Assembly (NCBI RefSeq): GCF_030848475.1
Contig: NZ_JAVDDS010000029.1
Location: forward strand, 1 to 50,629
DNA length: 50,629 nt
Origin: Herbivorax alkaliphila
Lineage (GTDB): Bacteria > Bacillota > Clostridia > Acetivibrionales > Acetivibrionaceae
Direction: 5' to 3'
Positions 24,772 through 32,896 of the stretch are shown piece after piece. Positions within the stretch are counted from its first letter, which is position 1; each line of letters opens with the position of its first letter. Under the pieces are notes generated by a model. That model saw only the letters and a list, made by a program, of their open reading frames with translations. It was not told the origin of the DNA and searched no databases. Both the position numbers and the translations under genes were made by a program.

Positions 24772-26850
24772 TTATTTCCCTCCAGATACAATCATCTCGT
24801 CAAAATATTCTGACAGTATGCCGTCATTTTCATAGCCGTTGGCTGACAGTATGGATTCAAAAGTTATGAGCTTTTCACCACATCTTTTTAAAATTGACCT
24901 CATTAAAACTGCCAAATAGTGTTTTTGATTTTTTTCTTCAATATCTTCCGTATAAATATCTTCTGGATTCCAGGTCTTTGTAAGTACATGTAAGTTAGTT
25001 ATTTCCTTTACACTCCTTGGTGTCCAGTTACTGCTGCTAAGGCTTGTAATGATAGTTACCTTGCTTTTCAAAGAACTTGCTAGATAGGCTACCGGCGTTG
25101 ATAAAAGCACAAAATTGCCGCTAAGCTTTTCTTCTAATTCAAATATGCTCTCTGCTGACTTTATTCCCTTCCTTACCACATCGAGAAAATCCCTGCTGGC
25201 ATTTCTGTCAAACCTTGAAACCACATCTACAAAAGACTGTGCACTGTCAATAAGTTTTTTTGCTTCAAGAATATCTCTTTGAGATACATCTTCTGAAATA
25301 AGTATCTCTAAAAAAACTTTCTGAAAAAACTCATTTATTTTAAGAGGTTCTTCCCTCTCTCTGTATTCCTTTATCCATTCTCTAATATATTCATATTTTT
25401 CAACATTATAATAACCCACTCTCTCTACAAGCCCCGGAAACTCTATATCAGGAAATTGAGCAAAAGGCCTTTGGCTTAATACCTCCCCTGCAAGCATGGA
25501 ACTTCTCACAGGATCAATTTTTAAAACCACCCTTATGAGAGATTTAACATCGTCTCTTCCCGGCATAAAACCATATGTTGGGTGACATAGCTGAGCTAGC
25601 GTTATCAACCCTTGTGAAAAGGGATTGTCTATAACCCTGCTCTTTCTGGTAAGATTTTTAATTTCATATCCTCTCTTTTCTAACGCTCTTGCTATAACAA
25701 ACTCTGTAACTGGATCTGCATAGTTTGAAATCACAACTATATCTGATGGCTTATAGCCTTTTTCATCAATAAGATGTATTATTCTCTCTCCCACATTCTC
25801 AAGCATCTCACTCCTGAGTTCAAGAGGTGGAACTCTTTCAATTTCAGGCCGCAGTTTAAACTTATTTGGCACTCCATTTTCTATACTCTCAAATAGCATG
25901 TCTGAAAACTCAGTCATAAATTCCTTGCATGTATGACATTCTTCTATTTCAATGTTATCTAATTTATCTATTAACTCTCTTTTTGTATATTTGTGATTGC
26001 TACCAAAAGCTTCCCCATAGCCACCTTCATGATTGTATCCTAAAAGGCAAGTTTTAAGCCCCGGCATCAGCATATTTATAAAATCCACTTCTGTAGGAAC
26101 ACATTCTTCTATATTATCCACAATAAGGTGGTCAATTCTTTTAAATAACTGCTCTTTATATGTAGAATCTTTTAAAAGATAATTATTATAAAGTTCTACA
26201 GCCATTCCAAAGTCAAATATTCCAAGCTCCATACAACGTTTTCTATATTTTTTTAAAATATCATCTGCTTCATCATACACACTCTTTTTTATTTCATCCT
26301 TTTTTTCTAAGGCAGAATACAGTCTCTTTCCTATTTCTTTGTGTGGAATATCTGAAATAGCAGCCCTTACAAGGTTTGAAGTAAGGTCAATTGCAAGGCG
26401 ATCTGTAAAAGAGGTAACACCTTCAAATGCCCCCTTGTTTTGCCTTCTCCATTCAATAACTATGGATACTAAAAACTGAGCTGCCTCAAAGGTTAAAAAA
26501 ACCGGTCTTACATCCTTATTTTTTATTTCATCACAATTTTTTAATAAGAGAGGATAATATGTCTTAATTTCTTCCTGTATAAATCCATAGTATGACGTCC
26601 TTAAAATAGCTCCTGAATGCTCAAGTATTGTTTTTGTTCTCCACTCTAATGACTGGGTTCTGTTTAAAAGGAGAATGAGTATTTTCTCACTAGGTATTTT
26701 AAGCTCTGACACCATGTATTTATATCTTTCCAACAACAAAGTGGACTTACCACTTCCAGTAGGTCCTTTTAAAATCAGTTTGGAATTATCCTCAGGTAAG
26801 TTTATGATCTTCTTTGCAAAATCATTAAATATAATAGTATATCCCTCCAA
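24772..26850 (-). CDS. UvrD/AddB-like SF1 helicase with altered motif II
   Basis: A 692-residue relative of the UvrD/AddB helicases. The P-loop GPTGSGKSTLLL is at about 29-40. Motif Ia-like ILLLNRTQSLEW follows. The Walker B position reads HLIVDNIEECVPTE in place of DEAQD, so ATP hydrolysis may be weak. Late motifs are degenerate (CLLGYNHEGGYGEAFG; FVLLSTPVAYLASSLKSKVTIIT). The start is uncertain: TTG 26850 is the first in-frame start, but a GGAGGG lies inside it. The last codons contain GGAGGG right before the TAA stop, as if a coupled gene once followed. Instead the coding frame of a truncated subtilase follows. It may be the lost partner of the helicase/nuclease cluster at 11194-14261. Confidence 0.72.
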   Translation of the reverse strand: MEGYTIIFNDFAKKIINLPEDNSKLILKGPTGSGKSTLLLERYKYMVSELKIPSEKILILLLNRTQSLEWRTKTILEHSGAILRTSYYGFIQEEIKTYYPLLLKNCDEIKNKDVRPVFLTFEAAQFLVSIVIEWRRQNKGAFEGVTSFTDRLAIDLTSNLVRAAISDIPHKEIGKRLYSALEKKDEIKKSVYDEADDILKKYRKRCMELGIFDFGMAVELYNNYLLKDSTYKEQLFKRIDHLIVDNIEECVPTEVDFINMLMPGLKTCLLGYNHEGGYGEAFGSNHKYTKRELIDKLDNIEIEECHTCKEFMTEFSDMLFESIENGVPNKFKLRPEIERVPPLELRSEMLENVGERIIHLIDEKGYKPSDIVVISNYADPVTEFVIARALEKRGYEIKNLTRKSRVIDNPFSQGLITLAQLCHPTYGFMPGRDDVKSLIRVVLKIDPVRSSMLAGEVLSQRPFAQFPDIEFPGLVERVGYYNVEKYEYIREWIKEYREREEPLKINEFFQKVFLEILISEDVSQRDILEAKKLIDSAQSFVDVVSRFDRNASRDFLDVVRKGIKSAESIFELEEKLSGNFVLLSTPVAYLASSLKSKVTIITSLSSSNWTPRSVKEITNLHVLTKTWNPEDIYTEDIEEKNQKHYLAVLMRSILKRCGEKLITFESILSANGYENDGILSEYFDEMIVSGGK

Positions 26851-27050
26851 AAAAACTCAAATCTTTTCGTATATTATACCATTATGGGAATATTAATGAA
26901 AGAAAAAAATGAGGGTTTATAGCAGACCTTCTATAAAATTTAACAGTATTATATTTTCCAAAAAACAGTGTTTGTTTGGATGTATATTATTTAAGTTAAG
27001 AATAATGTGAATCAACATATTTATGTATGAGAAAAGTAATCAAATGGTTT

Positions 27051-27108
27051 ATAAAATGGCATTAAAAAGCTAGAGAAAACCATCTCTAGCTTTTTAATGC
27101 CATTTTAT
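27051..27108. terminator. 26-bp perfect hairpin after the secreted-protein gene
   Basis: Positions 27051-27076 and 27083-27108 are exact reverse complements around a 6-base loop, including AAAAAGCTAGAGA / TCTCTAGCTTTTT. The gene at 27140 ends 31 bases away, so it can act as terminator, but the stem is unusually long. The rest of 26851-27139 shows a TATAAT-like -10 for the helicase near 26874 and no gene. Confidence 0.75.
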
Positions 27109-27139
27109 TAATATATCATTGCATATAGTTTCTATCTTA

Positions 27140-27973
27140 TTAAAAAATATCTTCCATGAGAAAACGTCCAATCATGGTACCCCAGTGTTCCCATGATCTG
27201 CGATCAGGGCCTGACCTCACTGCCAATTGTATATAATACTCACCTGGACGATCATTGTAGAAATCTGGATCAACAGTTGCTGTTACATAATATGCCCTCC
27301 TGTTATTAGGATCTTGGGTTACATTTACATCACTCGCCCAGTAACTGGCATGCATTCCACGACTTCTACGCATAGACTCAACATGGCTCAAACCAATTCT
27401 AAAATCGTCAGCATCTATAGCGTCTACGTGAATATTATGTACATATGCATCAATTTGTATTTTCCCATTATTTAATCCAGTAATAGAAACTTCATCCACA
27501 ACATTAAGAAGTCCATCATATATCCAATTTGAATTTATGACCTTTAATTCTTGTCTAAAAATAATTCTGTTATTATTGTCCCTTGCAAATATCATGACTT
27601 TATAACGTCCTTCTTCTGGAAGCGTAATATCATTAAAGAAAATAGCTCCATCTTGTCCCCCTGAACTTGTAACTCTTACATCCGCCACTTGCCAAGGTTC
27701 ATATGTCCCTGAACCAATAGAAGTCTCTTTTGAGGTAAATATTGTTGTCCTGTGTGGATCAACTCCATCACTAGAATTAAAATAAAACTTAAATTCCGAT
27801 CCTCTAGTATATATTGCATTAACAAATCCATCATCGTGATAATAAGTCTGATATGTATCCATGGCAAGGTTAATACCACTTGACGTACTTGCAATAGCAA
27901 TGTTAGAAATAAGTGAAACTACTAATACTGAAACAATTAAACTAGCGATAATCTTACTTTTTGTTTTTAGCAT
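27140..27973 (-). CDS. Secreted protein of unknown function
   Basis: A 277-residue protein with a signal peptide of about 28 residues (IIASLIVSVLVVSLISNIAIA, with cleavage expected after the final Ala). The mature part looks all-beta: two Ig-like segments, one with GRYKVMIFARDNNNRIIF and the other with GEYYIQLAVRSGPD near the C-terminus. I see no cysteines, catalytic motif, dockerin or anchor. ATG 27973 follows GGGGG by 7 bases. It is transcribed alone, with a 700-base spacer upstream and a strong hairpin downstream. Function not recognised. Confidence 0.75.
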   Translation of the reverse strand: MLKTKSKIIASLIVSVLVVSLISNIAIASTSSGINLAMDTYQTYYHDDGFVNAIYTRGSEFKFYFNSSDGVDPHRTTIFTSKETSIGSGTYEPWQVADVRVTSSGGQDGAIFFNDITLPEEGRYKVMIFARDNNNRIIFRQELKVINSNWIYDGLLNVVDEVSITGLNNGKIQIDAYVHNIHVDAIDADDFRIGLSHVESMRRSRGMHASYWASDVNVTQDPNNRRAYYVTATVDPDFYNDRPGEYYIQLAVRSGPDRRSWEHWGTMIGRFLMEDIF

Positions 27974-28676
27974 AATAAATCCCCCAATTATTTTTTAATC
28001 TAGATTTTTGCTTATTACTTTTTATGCAGATTATTGTAAAATCCAGATAAAAACATCAAATCTACATATAAAACAATAATTTGCACCTCCTATCATGAAT
28101 ATTTAATTAAATCCATTGTTGAAAATATTTTTTATATTTTTAATAATTAATAAAAATAGTAATTTATCAGTAAATATAAATATATCTTCAACAAAAAACT
28201 GATTTTATATATTGTATTTTATCATGCACAAAAAATAAAAATCGTTACTTTAGTCACTACTTTTATTTTTTATATCAATAAATATAATAATCAAAATACA
28301 TTTCCCAAGATAGATTAAAGCACACAAAAAAATAAATGCCCGACATTACGCCAAGGCATTTATTAGGGGGTTAAAATGTATTTTGTGAGGTCATTTAAAG
28401 TATTAACCTATTATTGATTATTTATTCAATAATTTATAAGTTTTTTATTATATTATTCTAAATCACCAATTATTGATATTTGTCCTCACTAACTTAATGT
28501 CTGTTTTTTCACCGAACCAACCTTTTTATGTATTATATTTAAAGTATTGTATGTTTGCAGATAAACTCATAACAATTATTTCTAATATTAAATTATAATT
28601 TTAAAATTTAATGAATAGGTATAATAGAATGATTTATTTGTTTTAGATTAAATACTAAAAAGGAAAGGGTTTTTTT
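27974..28676. other. Gene-free AT-rich divergent spacer
   Basis: A 700-base spacer between the divergent secreted-protein and polysaccharide deacetylase genes. I find no convincing open frame on either strand. It contains a lone hairpin (see 28331-28364), an AGGAGGTG site at about 28085 on the minus strand with no usable start, and a TATAAT at 28620-28625 that may be the -10 of the deacetylase gene. Confidence 0.6.
28331..28364. other. Isolated hairpin in the spacer
   Basis: AATAAATGCC (28331-28340) pairs perfectly with GGCATTTATT (28355-28364) around a 14-base loop. No gene ends next to it, so it may mark a small RNA or an old terminator. Confidence 0.4.
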
Positions 28677-29528
28677 ATGAAATCTATTTGTTTTATAACT
28701 CTTCAAAAAAAGCACATTGTCCGTTCAATTATTATTATTTCGCTTATAATTTTAACTATATTAGCAATCAGCATTTTTGCATTAGTAAAAAAAAGTCCTC
28801 CTTTTTCACCTGTATTAGATGGTGAAATAAGTGAACAAAATGATACCACAAGGACAGGGAAGCTTGCGATAGTAATAGATGATTTTGGGTCAAGTCGTGA
28901 TGGTGTTGAAGAAATGATGTCTATAGAAAAACCTTTAACTTTTGCTGTTATGCCTTTTCTCCCCCATTCAGAAATAGATGCAAAAAACGCCCATGATAAA
29001 GGTTATGAAGTAATTGTACACCTTCCTATGGAACCGTATCACGGTAAAAAAAGCTGGCTTGGCCCAAAACCTGTAATGTCAGATATGGATACCTTAGACG
29101 TTATGGAAATCGTAAGAGATTCAATTGAAAACATTCCTTATGCAAAGGGATTAAACAATCACATGGGCTCTAAAGCTACCAGCAATGAAAAAATAGTATC
29201 TGGTATAATGGACGTTTTAAAAGAAAAAGAACTTTATTTTTTAGACAGCCTCACAACTGATTCTCCCGTAGGTGAAAAAATAGCAGAAGAAAAAAGTATA
29301 ACTTACTACCAAAGAGATATTTTTTTGGACGGCCAAAAGCCAAAAAATCATATAAAAAACCAGCTTAAAAAAGCTGGTGAAATAGCATTAGAAAAAGAAT
29401 ACGCAGTTGCAATAGGTCATGTTGGAATGGAAGGTGGCAAAGTCACAGCAGAAGCAATCAGTGATATGATACCTGAATTTGATAAAAATAACATACAATT
29501 AGTTTTTGTCTCTGACCTTCATAATTGA
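28677..29528 (+). CDS. Divergent polysaccharide deacetylase family protein
   Basis: A 283-residue membrane-anchored protein of PF04748. An N-terminal hydrophobic segment (about 16-38) anchors it, with the domain outside. The family start LAIVIDDFGSSRDGVEEM (about 63-80) holds the acidic metal-site residues. FAVMPFLPHS, VIVHLPMEPY, GLNNHMGSKAT and AIGHVG continue the deformed carbohydrate-esterase barrel. ATG 28677 follows AAGGAAAGGG. It would remove acetyl groups from a cell-wall or extracellular glycan, substrate unknown. It lies head to tail with the convergent cellulose-synthase-like gene. Confidence 0.9.
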   Translation: MKSICFITLQKKHIVRSIIIISLIILTILAISIFALVKKSPPFSPVLDGEISEQNDTTRTGKLAIVIDDFGSSRDGVEEMMSIEKPLTFAVMPFLPHSEIDAKNAHDKGYEVIVHLPMEPYHGKKSWLGPKPVMSDMDTLDVMEIVRDSIENIPYAKGLNNHMGSKATSNEKIVSGIMDVLKEKELYFLDSLTTDSPVGEKIAEEKSITYYQRDIFLDGQKPKNHIKNQLKKAGEIALEKEYAVAIGHVGMEGGKVTAEAISDMIPEFDKNNIQLVFVSDLHN

Positions 29529-29579
29529 TATCATAATGCAGGCAAACCTTTCCTACTTCCACCTTATCTCGTTCTATGA

Positions 29580-29623
29580 CTCCACCTGAAGCCTCGATCT
29601 TTAGCTTTAGCTAAACGAGTTCA
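29580..29623 (-). repeat. Dispersed repeat, copy B
   Basis: Read on the minus strand it gives TGAACTCGTTTAG, CTAAAGCTAAA, GATCGAGGCTTCA, GGTGGAG, the same order as copy A at 18232-18274 (roughly 36 of 43 bases match by eye). It fills the spacer between the convergent deacetylase and glycosyltransferase genes. Confidence 0.6.
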
Positions 29624-29630
29624 CTATTTC

Positions 29631-29655
29631 GACCATCTTTTTATACTAAAGATGG
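29631..29655 (-). terminator. Terminator overlapping the glycosyltransferase stop
   Basis: CCATCTTT and AAAGATGG flank the stop codon of the glycosyltransferase gene, forming a hairpin in the last codons of its transcript. Confidence 0.45.
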
Positions 29656-31578
29656 CGTATTTTTTTGATTATCTATATCTAATTTAAAATCGCAAGAATT
29701 AACAACCAAGTCCTTGGAATTTTTTTCAGGACAATACTCAATATTACATTGAAGTCCAGTGCTTGAATTATAAATATGTCTTGGTACAGTAACGTAAAGA
29801 AATTTATAAAGCCGCATTCTCTGCTCTAATGACAACTCATCAAATTTAAGTCCAATATTTTTATGACCATCTTCTGATGCTTTTTTATATTCAATATGTC
29901 CCTTTAAATTCAATATACCATCAGGTAAACATACCCTCACATTGCTTTTGTTTGTTGTAATATTTTCATCTAAATCTTCTAATCCAATTCCTCTATTGGA
30001 TATATCTTTCACACTGGCATTTAACTGAGTTCCTGTCAATTCCACAACTCTACTGTCTAAATGCACATGAAATCTATATCCATTTCTATAATAATCTCTT
30101 TTTAAAACATTAAGCAAAGTCAAAAGTAATAGATATCCGTTAAGACCTGCCCATAATACCGCAACAACTGCACTAACTTTTGAAGAATAATTTATAAATG
30201 TTTCCCCTATAAGATTTATAATCCCAAAAGAAAAAGATAAAACCACAACAGCAAAAACAATAATATGCAAAAATACTTCGTGACGTTCTTTTACTTTAAT
30301 GGAACTCTCAACTGACTTTGGGGTAACTCTAAAAGACAGTTTCTTTGAAAAAAACAAACTAAATGATGCTCTTATAAAGGTAAACATTTTAAGAATATTA
30401 TACTCTTCTACAGGAACATATTTAAAATAACCTCGTCCTAACGCCTTATTACTAAGTATAAGAAGTAAAAAATAAGGTGCCCAGTGAATAAAAAATTCAT
30501 AACCACTTGTCAATTTAAAAGGCAATATACCTGTAAATAACACTATTACAGGAACCATTATATAAATTAACTTTTGATAAGATTCAAAGTAAGTAAAAAT
30601 TGCGGAAAAATGAGCTAAACGCTGTTTTATAGTTAGTCCCGGTACAATTAGAGGATTGTTTTTACTCTTTAAAATTTTCATTGCCCCCTGTGCCCAGCGT
30701 AATCTTTGAAGATTAAAAGCATGGATAGACTGAGGGGCAATTCCAAAAGCTAAAACCTCATTATGATATTGTATTTTCCAGCCTTTAGAGTTTAACTTAA
30801 TTGAAGTAAGAAAATCCTCTGTAATACTTTCTGTTGCCACTCCACCTACATTTTCTAAAGCTTCCCTTCTAACTATCGAAGGACTTCCACACCAAAAGGC
30901 AGCATTAATAGAATTCCTCCCTGGTTGAATGACATGGTAAAATAGCTGTTGTTCATGCCAATTAGAATTATTTTTTGGATGTTGAACAGAATCTAAATTG
31001 TAAAACTCTTGAGGCATTTGCACAATAGCAGTTTTTGAGTCTTTAAAATAACCTAAAGTTTTTTCAATAAAATCTGGCTGGGGAACCATATCTGCATCTA
31101 ATATTACAATAAACTCACCACTTGTTTTTTTCAATGCCTCATTTATATTTCCAGCCTTTGCATTCTTATTATCCTCTCTTGTAATATACTCGCAACCTAA
31201 CTGTTTAGAAAGCTCAAACACCTCACTTCTTCGCCCATCATCTAAAACATAAGTTTTATGCTCGTAATTCATGTTAATTGCTCCAATCAGCGTCGCCTCT
31301 AGGACTTCTATATCTTCATTATATGTAGGAACAAAAACGTCAACACTTCTATTTTTTAAAGGTGTTACCCTCTCCTCTTTTTTTATATCTTTAGTCATTA
31401 GTGCAAATAAAAAGTAGTTAACAATCCCGTACAACTCCCCAAAAAGTAAAACTAATGAAAATAATAAAGCTGAATGGTTAATAGTTCTTGTAATACGCCA
31501 GAACAAATAGTAAGCTATGTAAATTCCCGTAATTGCAATAATAAACTTAATGGCTTTATCACTATAAATATTAGACAT
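29641..31578 (-). CDS. Cellulose-synthase-like GT2 glycosyltransferase with PilZ domain
   Basis: A processive membrane glycosyltransferase of 645 residues, BcsA-like. Two N-terminal membrane helices precede the GT2 domain: VDVFVPTYNED, the DDGRR loop, DADMVP (metal-binding DxD), the acceptor motif TED in SITEDFL, and QRLRW. Several helices follow, then a C-terminal PilZ domain with RNGYR (RxxxR) and DISNRG (D/NxSxxG), the two motifs that bind cyclic di-GMP. An exopolysaccharide controlled by c-di-GMP is the expected product. ATG 31578 is chosen over an upstream in-frame start because AAAGGGAGTGA precedes it. No bcsB-like partner lies nearby. Confidence 0.93.
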   Translation of the reverse strand: MSNIYSDKAIKFIIAITGIYIAYYLFWRITRTINHSALLFSLVLLFGELYGIVNYFLFALMTKDIKKEERVTPLKNRSVDVFVPTYNEDIEVLEATLIGAINMNYEHKTYVLDDGRRSEVFELSKQLGCEYITREDNKNAKAGNINEALKKTSGEFIVILDADMVPQPDFIEKTLGYFKDSKTAIVQMPQEFYNLDSVQHPKNNSNWHEQQLFYHVIQPGRNSINAAFWCGSPSIVRREALENVGGVATESITEDFLTSIKLNSKGWKIQYHNEVLAFGIAPQSIHAFNLQRLRWAQGAMKILKSKNNPLIVPGLTIKQRLAHFSAIFTYFESYQKLIYIMVPVIVLFTGILPFKLTSGYEFFIHWAPYFLLLILSNKALGRGYFKYVPVEEYNILKMFTFIRASFSLFFSKKLSFRVTPKSVESSIKVKERHEVFLHIIVFAVVVLSFSFGIINLIGETFINYSSKVSAVVAVLWAGLNGYLLLLTLLNVLKRDYYRNGYRFHVHLDSRVVELTGTQLNASVKDISNRGIGLEDLDENITTNKSNVRVCLPDGILNLKGHIEYKKASEDGHKNIGLKFDELSLEQRMRLYKFLYVTVPRHIYNSSTGLQCNIEYCPEKNSKDLVVNSCDFKLDIDNQKNTPSLV

Positions 31579-31617
31579 ATAATCACTCCCTTTAAAAGTT
31601 ATAATTTGTTTTTTCAA

Positions 31618-31850
31618 TAAAATACTGCTTGTTTAAACTCTAGTTCTCTACACTATTTTAATTGCTACCCATAAAAATTAATTGTTAATCAAAAATCTGA
31701 TTCTAACAGGTGTATGTCATTTATGTAAATAAAAATATAGAAGAAATATTATGGAGTAAATCATAACCTTTAGTAATAAACTGTGTTAATAAGGAAATAT
31801 TATATATAACTGCAAATATAACATTTTTAATATTTAAAAATCATAAAGGG
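31618..31850. other. Divergent promoter region, no gene
   Basis: The AT-rich spacer separates the glycosyltransferase and the hydrogenase operon and should hold both promoters. I could not pick a convincing -35/-10 pair. TTGTTAATC at 31683 is half of a Rex-like site but lacks a matching second half. Confidence 0.4.
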
Positions 31851-31862
31851 ATGGTGAACATT

Positions 31863-32378
31863 TTGACAAAGCCCCAGTCTATAAGTATAACTAAGCCCAT
31901 AAGTGAAGATTTGCCTGAAGAAAAATTTAATGAGCTCGAGACATTTATTGACGGTATGGAAACTACTAAAGGAGCATTAATTGAAATACTCCATAAAGCT
32001 CAACAAATATTTGGCTATCTTCCCAGAGATGTACAGCTTTATGTAGCAAGAAAGCTGGGTATTCCAGGAGCAGAAGTTTTTGGTGTGGTAAGCTTCTACT
32101 CATATTTTACTACAAAACCAGGTGGAAAACACACTATCAGTGTGTGTATGGGAACTGCATGCTTTGTAAGAGGTGCAGATAAAATTTTAGAAAGGTTAAA
32201 AGAAAAGCTGGATATTGAGTCTAACGAAATAACAAAAGACGGTCTTTTTACTCTAAAAGATGTTCGGTGTGTTGGAGCATGTGGACTTGCCCCTGTTGTT
32301 ATGGTAGATGACAAGGTATATGGACGTGTAAAAGAAGATGATTTAGACGATATTATAAAATCTTATAAACAAGAATAA
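31863..32378 (+). CDS. hndA: NuoE-like [2Fe-2S] subunit of NAD(P)-linked hydrogenase
   Basis: Small electron-transfer subunit of a soluble [FeFe] hydrogenase. The thioredoxin-fold NuoE family is recognised by the helical N-terminal half (GALIEILHKAQQIFGYLP, VFGVVSFYSYF) and the cluster ligands in CMGTAC and CVGAC. The start is uncertain. ATG 31851 touches its AAAGGG ribosome site with no spacer, whereas TTG 31863 lies 5 bases after GGTGA and is preferred; either gives about 171-175 residues, the normal length. It is the first gene of a four-gene operon ordered like hndABCD. Confidence 0.93.
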   Translation: MTKPQSISITKPISEDLPEEKFNELETFIDGMETTKGALIEILHKAQQIFGYLPRDVQLYVARKLGIPGAEVFGVVSFYSYFTTKPGGKHTISVCMGTACFVRGADKILERLKEKLDIESNEITKDGLFTLKDVRCVGACGLAPVVMVDDKVYGRVKEDDLDDIIKSYKQE

Positions 32379-32425
32379 TGGGTTATATAAGTCAATAGGA
32401 AAATTTTAAAATCAGGAGGTGTAAT

Positions 32426-32818
32426 ATGAAAATAAAATCACTAGAAGAGCTGCAAAAAATACGAGAAGAACATGAAAATAAAATAAGTTTAAGAGATACC
32501 GGAGACGACACAGGCGATAAAATTGAAATACTTATAGGGATGGCAACCTGTGGTATTTCTTCAGGTGCAAGAGAAACCCTTAATACCTTTGCAGAAGAAA
32601 TAGCACGAAATAAACTTGATAACGTAAAGATTGTAACTGTTGGATGCATTGGATACTGTCACTCAGAACCTGTTGTACAGCTAAATGTGCCTGGACAAGC
32701 CCCTGTACTATATGGAAATGTAAAAAAAGATAAAGTCCCTCTAATAGTAAATAATCACATAAAGCAGGGGAAGCCGGTGGAAAATTTAATACTCAAAGTA
32801 GATTTTGAAAGAGCGTAA
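32426..32818 (+). CDS. hndB: Thioredoxin-like [2Fe-2S] ferredoxin subunit
   Basis: A 130-residue protein whose size and place match HndB. The fold is a thioredoxin-like ferredoxin with cluster ligands in MATCGISSGA (about residue 42) and VGCIGYC (about 74-78), and one further Cys likely nearby. AGGAGGTG precedes ATG 32426. It lies 47 bases after the NuoE-like gene and 78 before the NuoF-like one. It should relay electrons between the flavin subunit and the hydrogenase chain. Confidence 0.9.
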   Translation: MKIKSLEELQKIREEHENKISLRDTGDDTGDKIEILIGMATCGISSGARETLNTFAEEIARNKLDNVKIVTVGCIGYCHSEPVVQLNVPGQAPVLYGNVKKDKVPLIVNNHIKQGKPVENLILKVDFERA

Positions 32819-32896
32819 TTTAGTATCCTTGGTTTTAAATTAGAACTTTTAAAAAAGCAAATTTTTTGAGAATAATAGCATAGAAGGAGGCTAAAA

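Noticed and set aside
31683-31700. Possible Rex (NADH-sensing repressor) site before the hydrogenase operon
   Set aside because: Only TTGTTAA-like half-site; no inverted partner at the right distance.
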